Shown here: one piece after another, positions 5,333 to 6,261 of the stretch | How positions within the stretch are numbered: position 1 is the stretch's first letter | How the letters are laid out: the number at the start of each line of letters is the position of its first letter | Assembly (NCBI GenBank): GCA_030044075.1 | Contig: JASHWM010000093.1 | Location: forward strand, 1-6,261 | Direction of reading: 5' to 3' | Source of the DNA: Candidatus Rhabdochlamydia sp. | GTDB lineage: Bacteria > Chlamydiota > Chlamydiia > Chlamydiales > Rhabdochlamydiaceae | Length of the DNA: 6,261 nt | Program-made: the position numbers and the translations under genes | The notes under the pieces: generated by a model | The model's database searches: none | The model's input: only the letters and a program-made list of their open reading frames with translations | What the model was told of the DNA's origin: nothing

Positions 5333-6261
5333 TTGAGACCTGGGGAACTACCCGAATCCGGCAGGGTGTATAAGGCAGGCGCCGAGCCGTCAATACAGAC
5401 GCGATTTGAGAAGATCGATGCCGCTATCGAGAAATTTGCAGAAGATACGGGATTTGAAGGCGTGGTCTGCGTGAGGATAGGCGATAGCGTCCACACAAAA
5501 GCGGTCGGATATGCAAACAAGGCCGGCATCCCCAATTCTGCGGAAGAACTCTTCCCGATCTGCTCCATTTCCAAGACTTTTACTGCTGCTCTAATCATGC
5601 GCCTTGTGGACCAGGGAAAGCTGGACCTTGACTCCAGGGTCTGCGACTTGATCGATGATCCGCGGGGAATCTTTCAGGATGTGACGATCAGAGAGCTCCT
5701 CACCCATACGAGCGGGATCCCCGACCTTACTCCCATGATCCCGGACATCACGCCGGGAGGGATCCCATTAACGGAGTCGGTGAGCTATGAAGAAATGTAC
5801 AACAGCTTGGACGAGGGCCAAGATCGCGCCCCAAGGGGTGTGATGCATTATAATAACTTTGGCTATGTGGCGCTTGCCAAGGTTATTGAAAAAGCTGCAG
5901 GGGTTTCTTATGGGGAAGCTATGGAAAAAGAGGTGTTCCAACCTTTGGGAATGCACGCAAAAGCTCCCATGACCATCGATGCAATGCCTCAAAATGTGGA
6001 AGGTCTGCCAAGTGATCCATCAAGGCCTGTTCTTGTCCAGGACAGTCCCGAGGTCCGGATAGGGGCCGGCAACATTTATTGTTCGGCAAAAGATTTGATC
6101 GTTTTTGAAAAGGCCCTCAGCCATGATGGGTTTTTGACCCCTTCCAGCAGGGAAGCCCTCTATTTGGCGCACCTTGGATTTGATGACCAGGATTTTGAAA
6201 TACCATTTCGCGAGCGCGGCATCGAGGTCAGGGGAAAATCAGGAGCTATGGGAGATCCGGT
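5333..6261 (+). CDS. serine hydrolase, beta-lactamase/class C penicillin-binding fold (3' truncated)
   Basis: About 309 residues are visible before the window cuts the gene. With the TTG at 5333 as start, the three catalytic motifs of the beta-lactamase/PBP superfamily fall in the right order: SISK (Ser78-Lys81, nucleophile and general base), YNN (Tyr173-Asn175), and KSG (302-304) just before the end. ELLTHTSGIPDL and VFQPLGM are further hallmarks of the class C/AmpC-like 'beta-lactamase family' (Pfam Beta-lactamase), which includes D-aminopeptidases, esterases and PBP4*-like enzymes as well as true beta-lactamases, so the substrate cannot be named. The N-terminus (RPGELPESGRVYKAG) has no signal peptide or lipobox, which points to a cytoplasmic enzyme unless the true start differs. 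An alternative TTG at 5306 directly follows the miaA stop; GTG at 5366 has poor spacing. The gene shares the reading frame of miaA, separated by a single TAG. Confidence 0.88.
   Translation, partial: MRPGELPESGRVYKAGAEPSIQTRFEKIDAAIEKFAEDTGFEGVVCVRIGDSVHTKAVGYANKAGIPNSAEELFPICSISKTFTAALIMRLVDQGKLDLDSRVCDLIDDPRGIFQDVTIRELLTHTSGIPDLTPMIPDITPGGIPLTESVSYEEMYNSLDEGQDRAPRGVMHYNNFGYVALAKVIEKAAGVSYGEAMEKEVFQPLGMHAKAPMTIDAMPQNVEGLPSDPSRPVLVQDSPEVRIGAGNIYCSAKDLIVFEKALSHDGFLTPSSREALYLAHLGFDDQDFEIPFRERGIEVRGKSGAMGDP

Noticed and set aside
5302..5598. 98-codon minus-strand frame at the start of the hydrolase gene
   Set aside because: The plus-strand frame here encodes the SISK catalytic region of a clear serine hydrolase; the minus frame is its shadow.

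Overview
The window looks like part of a chromosome from a member of the Chlamydiota, more likely an environmental lineage (Parachlamydia/Waddlia-like or a metagenomic relative) than the human-pathogen genus. The argument is gene order. A MurG-MurC cell-wall pair, an FtsQ-like division protein, an RsbV-type STAS antagonist and MiaA follow one another here. From memory, the same families sit together in Chlamydia trachomatis (murG, murC/ddl, a short gene, an FtsQ-like protein, rsbV_2, miaA). I could not run a search, so the phylum is an inference (about 0.7) and I offer no genus.

Layout. (1) Positions 1-3164, plus strand, form a tightly packed murG (5' end cut off by the window) - murC - ftsQ-like block. 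murG and murC overlap by 4 bases and murC and ftsQ are one base apart, so this is almost certainly one transcription unit for lipid II synthesis and septal wall assembly. (2) Positions 3173-3733, minus strand, hold a 186-residue helical protein that I do not recognise, converging on ftsQ. (3) Positions 3734-3920 are a very AT-rich divergent intergenic region (11 G/C in the 107 bases from 3734 to 3840). It contains A/T palindromes, a perfect TATAAT on the minus strand and an 8-base element placed in both leaders. (4) Positions 3921 to the window end, plus strand, carry rsbV-like STAS - miaA - a serine hydrolase of the beta-lactamase/penicillin-binding fold, truncated by the window end. Gaps are 11 and 27 bases, again suggesting one unit.

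How the genes fit together. MurC adds L-alanine to UDP-MurNAc, MurG makes lipid II at the membrane, and the FtsQ-like protein links the divisome to septal synthesis. The downstream unit joins a partner-switching regulator to a tRNA modification enzyme (i6A37) and a probable amidase/esterase-type hydrolase with no visible export signal. Three downstream or internal starts are non-ATG or need a choice: GTG for miaA, TTG for the hydrolase, and an internal ATG for ftsQ. Spacing and Shine-Dalgarno matches decide them.

I saw no RNA genes, CRISPR array, insertion sequence or prophage gene. Nothing here is clearly a new system. The items most worth following up are the unrecognised antisense gene with its AT-rich promoter region, the stand-alone MurC without the Ddl domain known from Chlamydia, and the cytoplasmic-looking serine hydrolase behind miaA.
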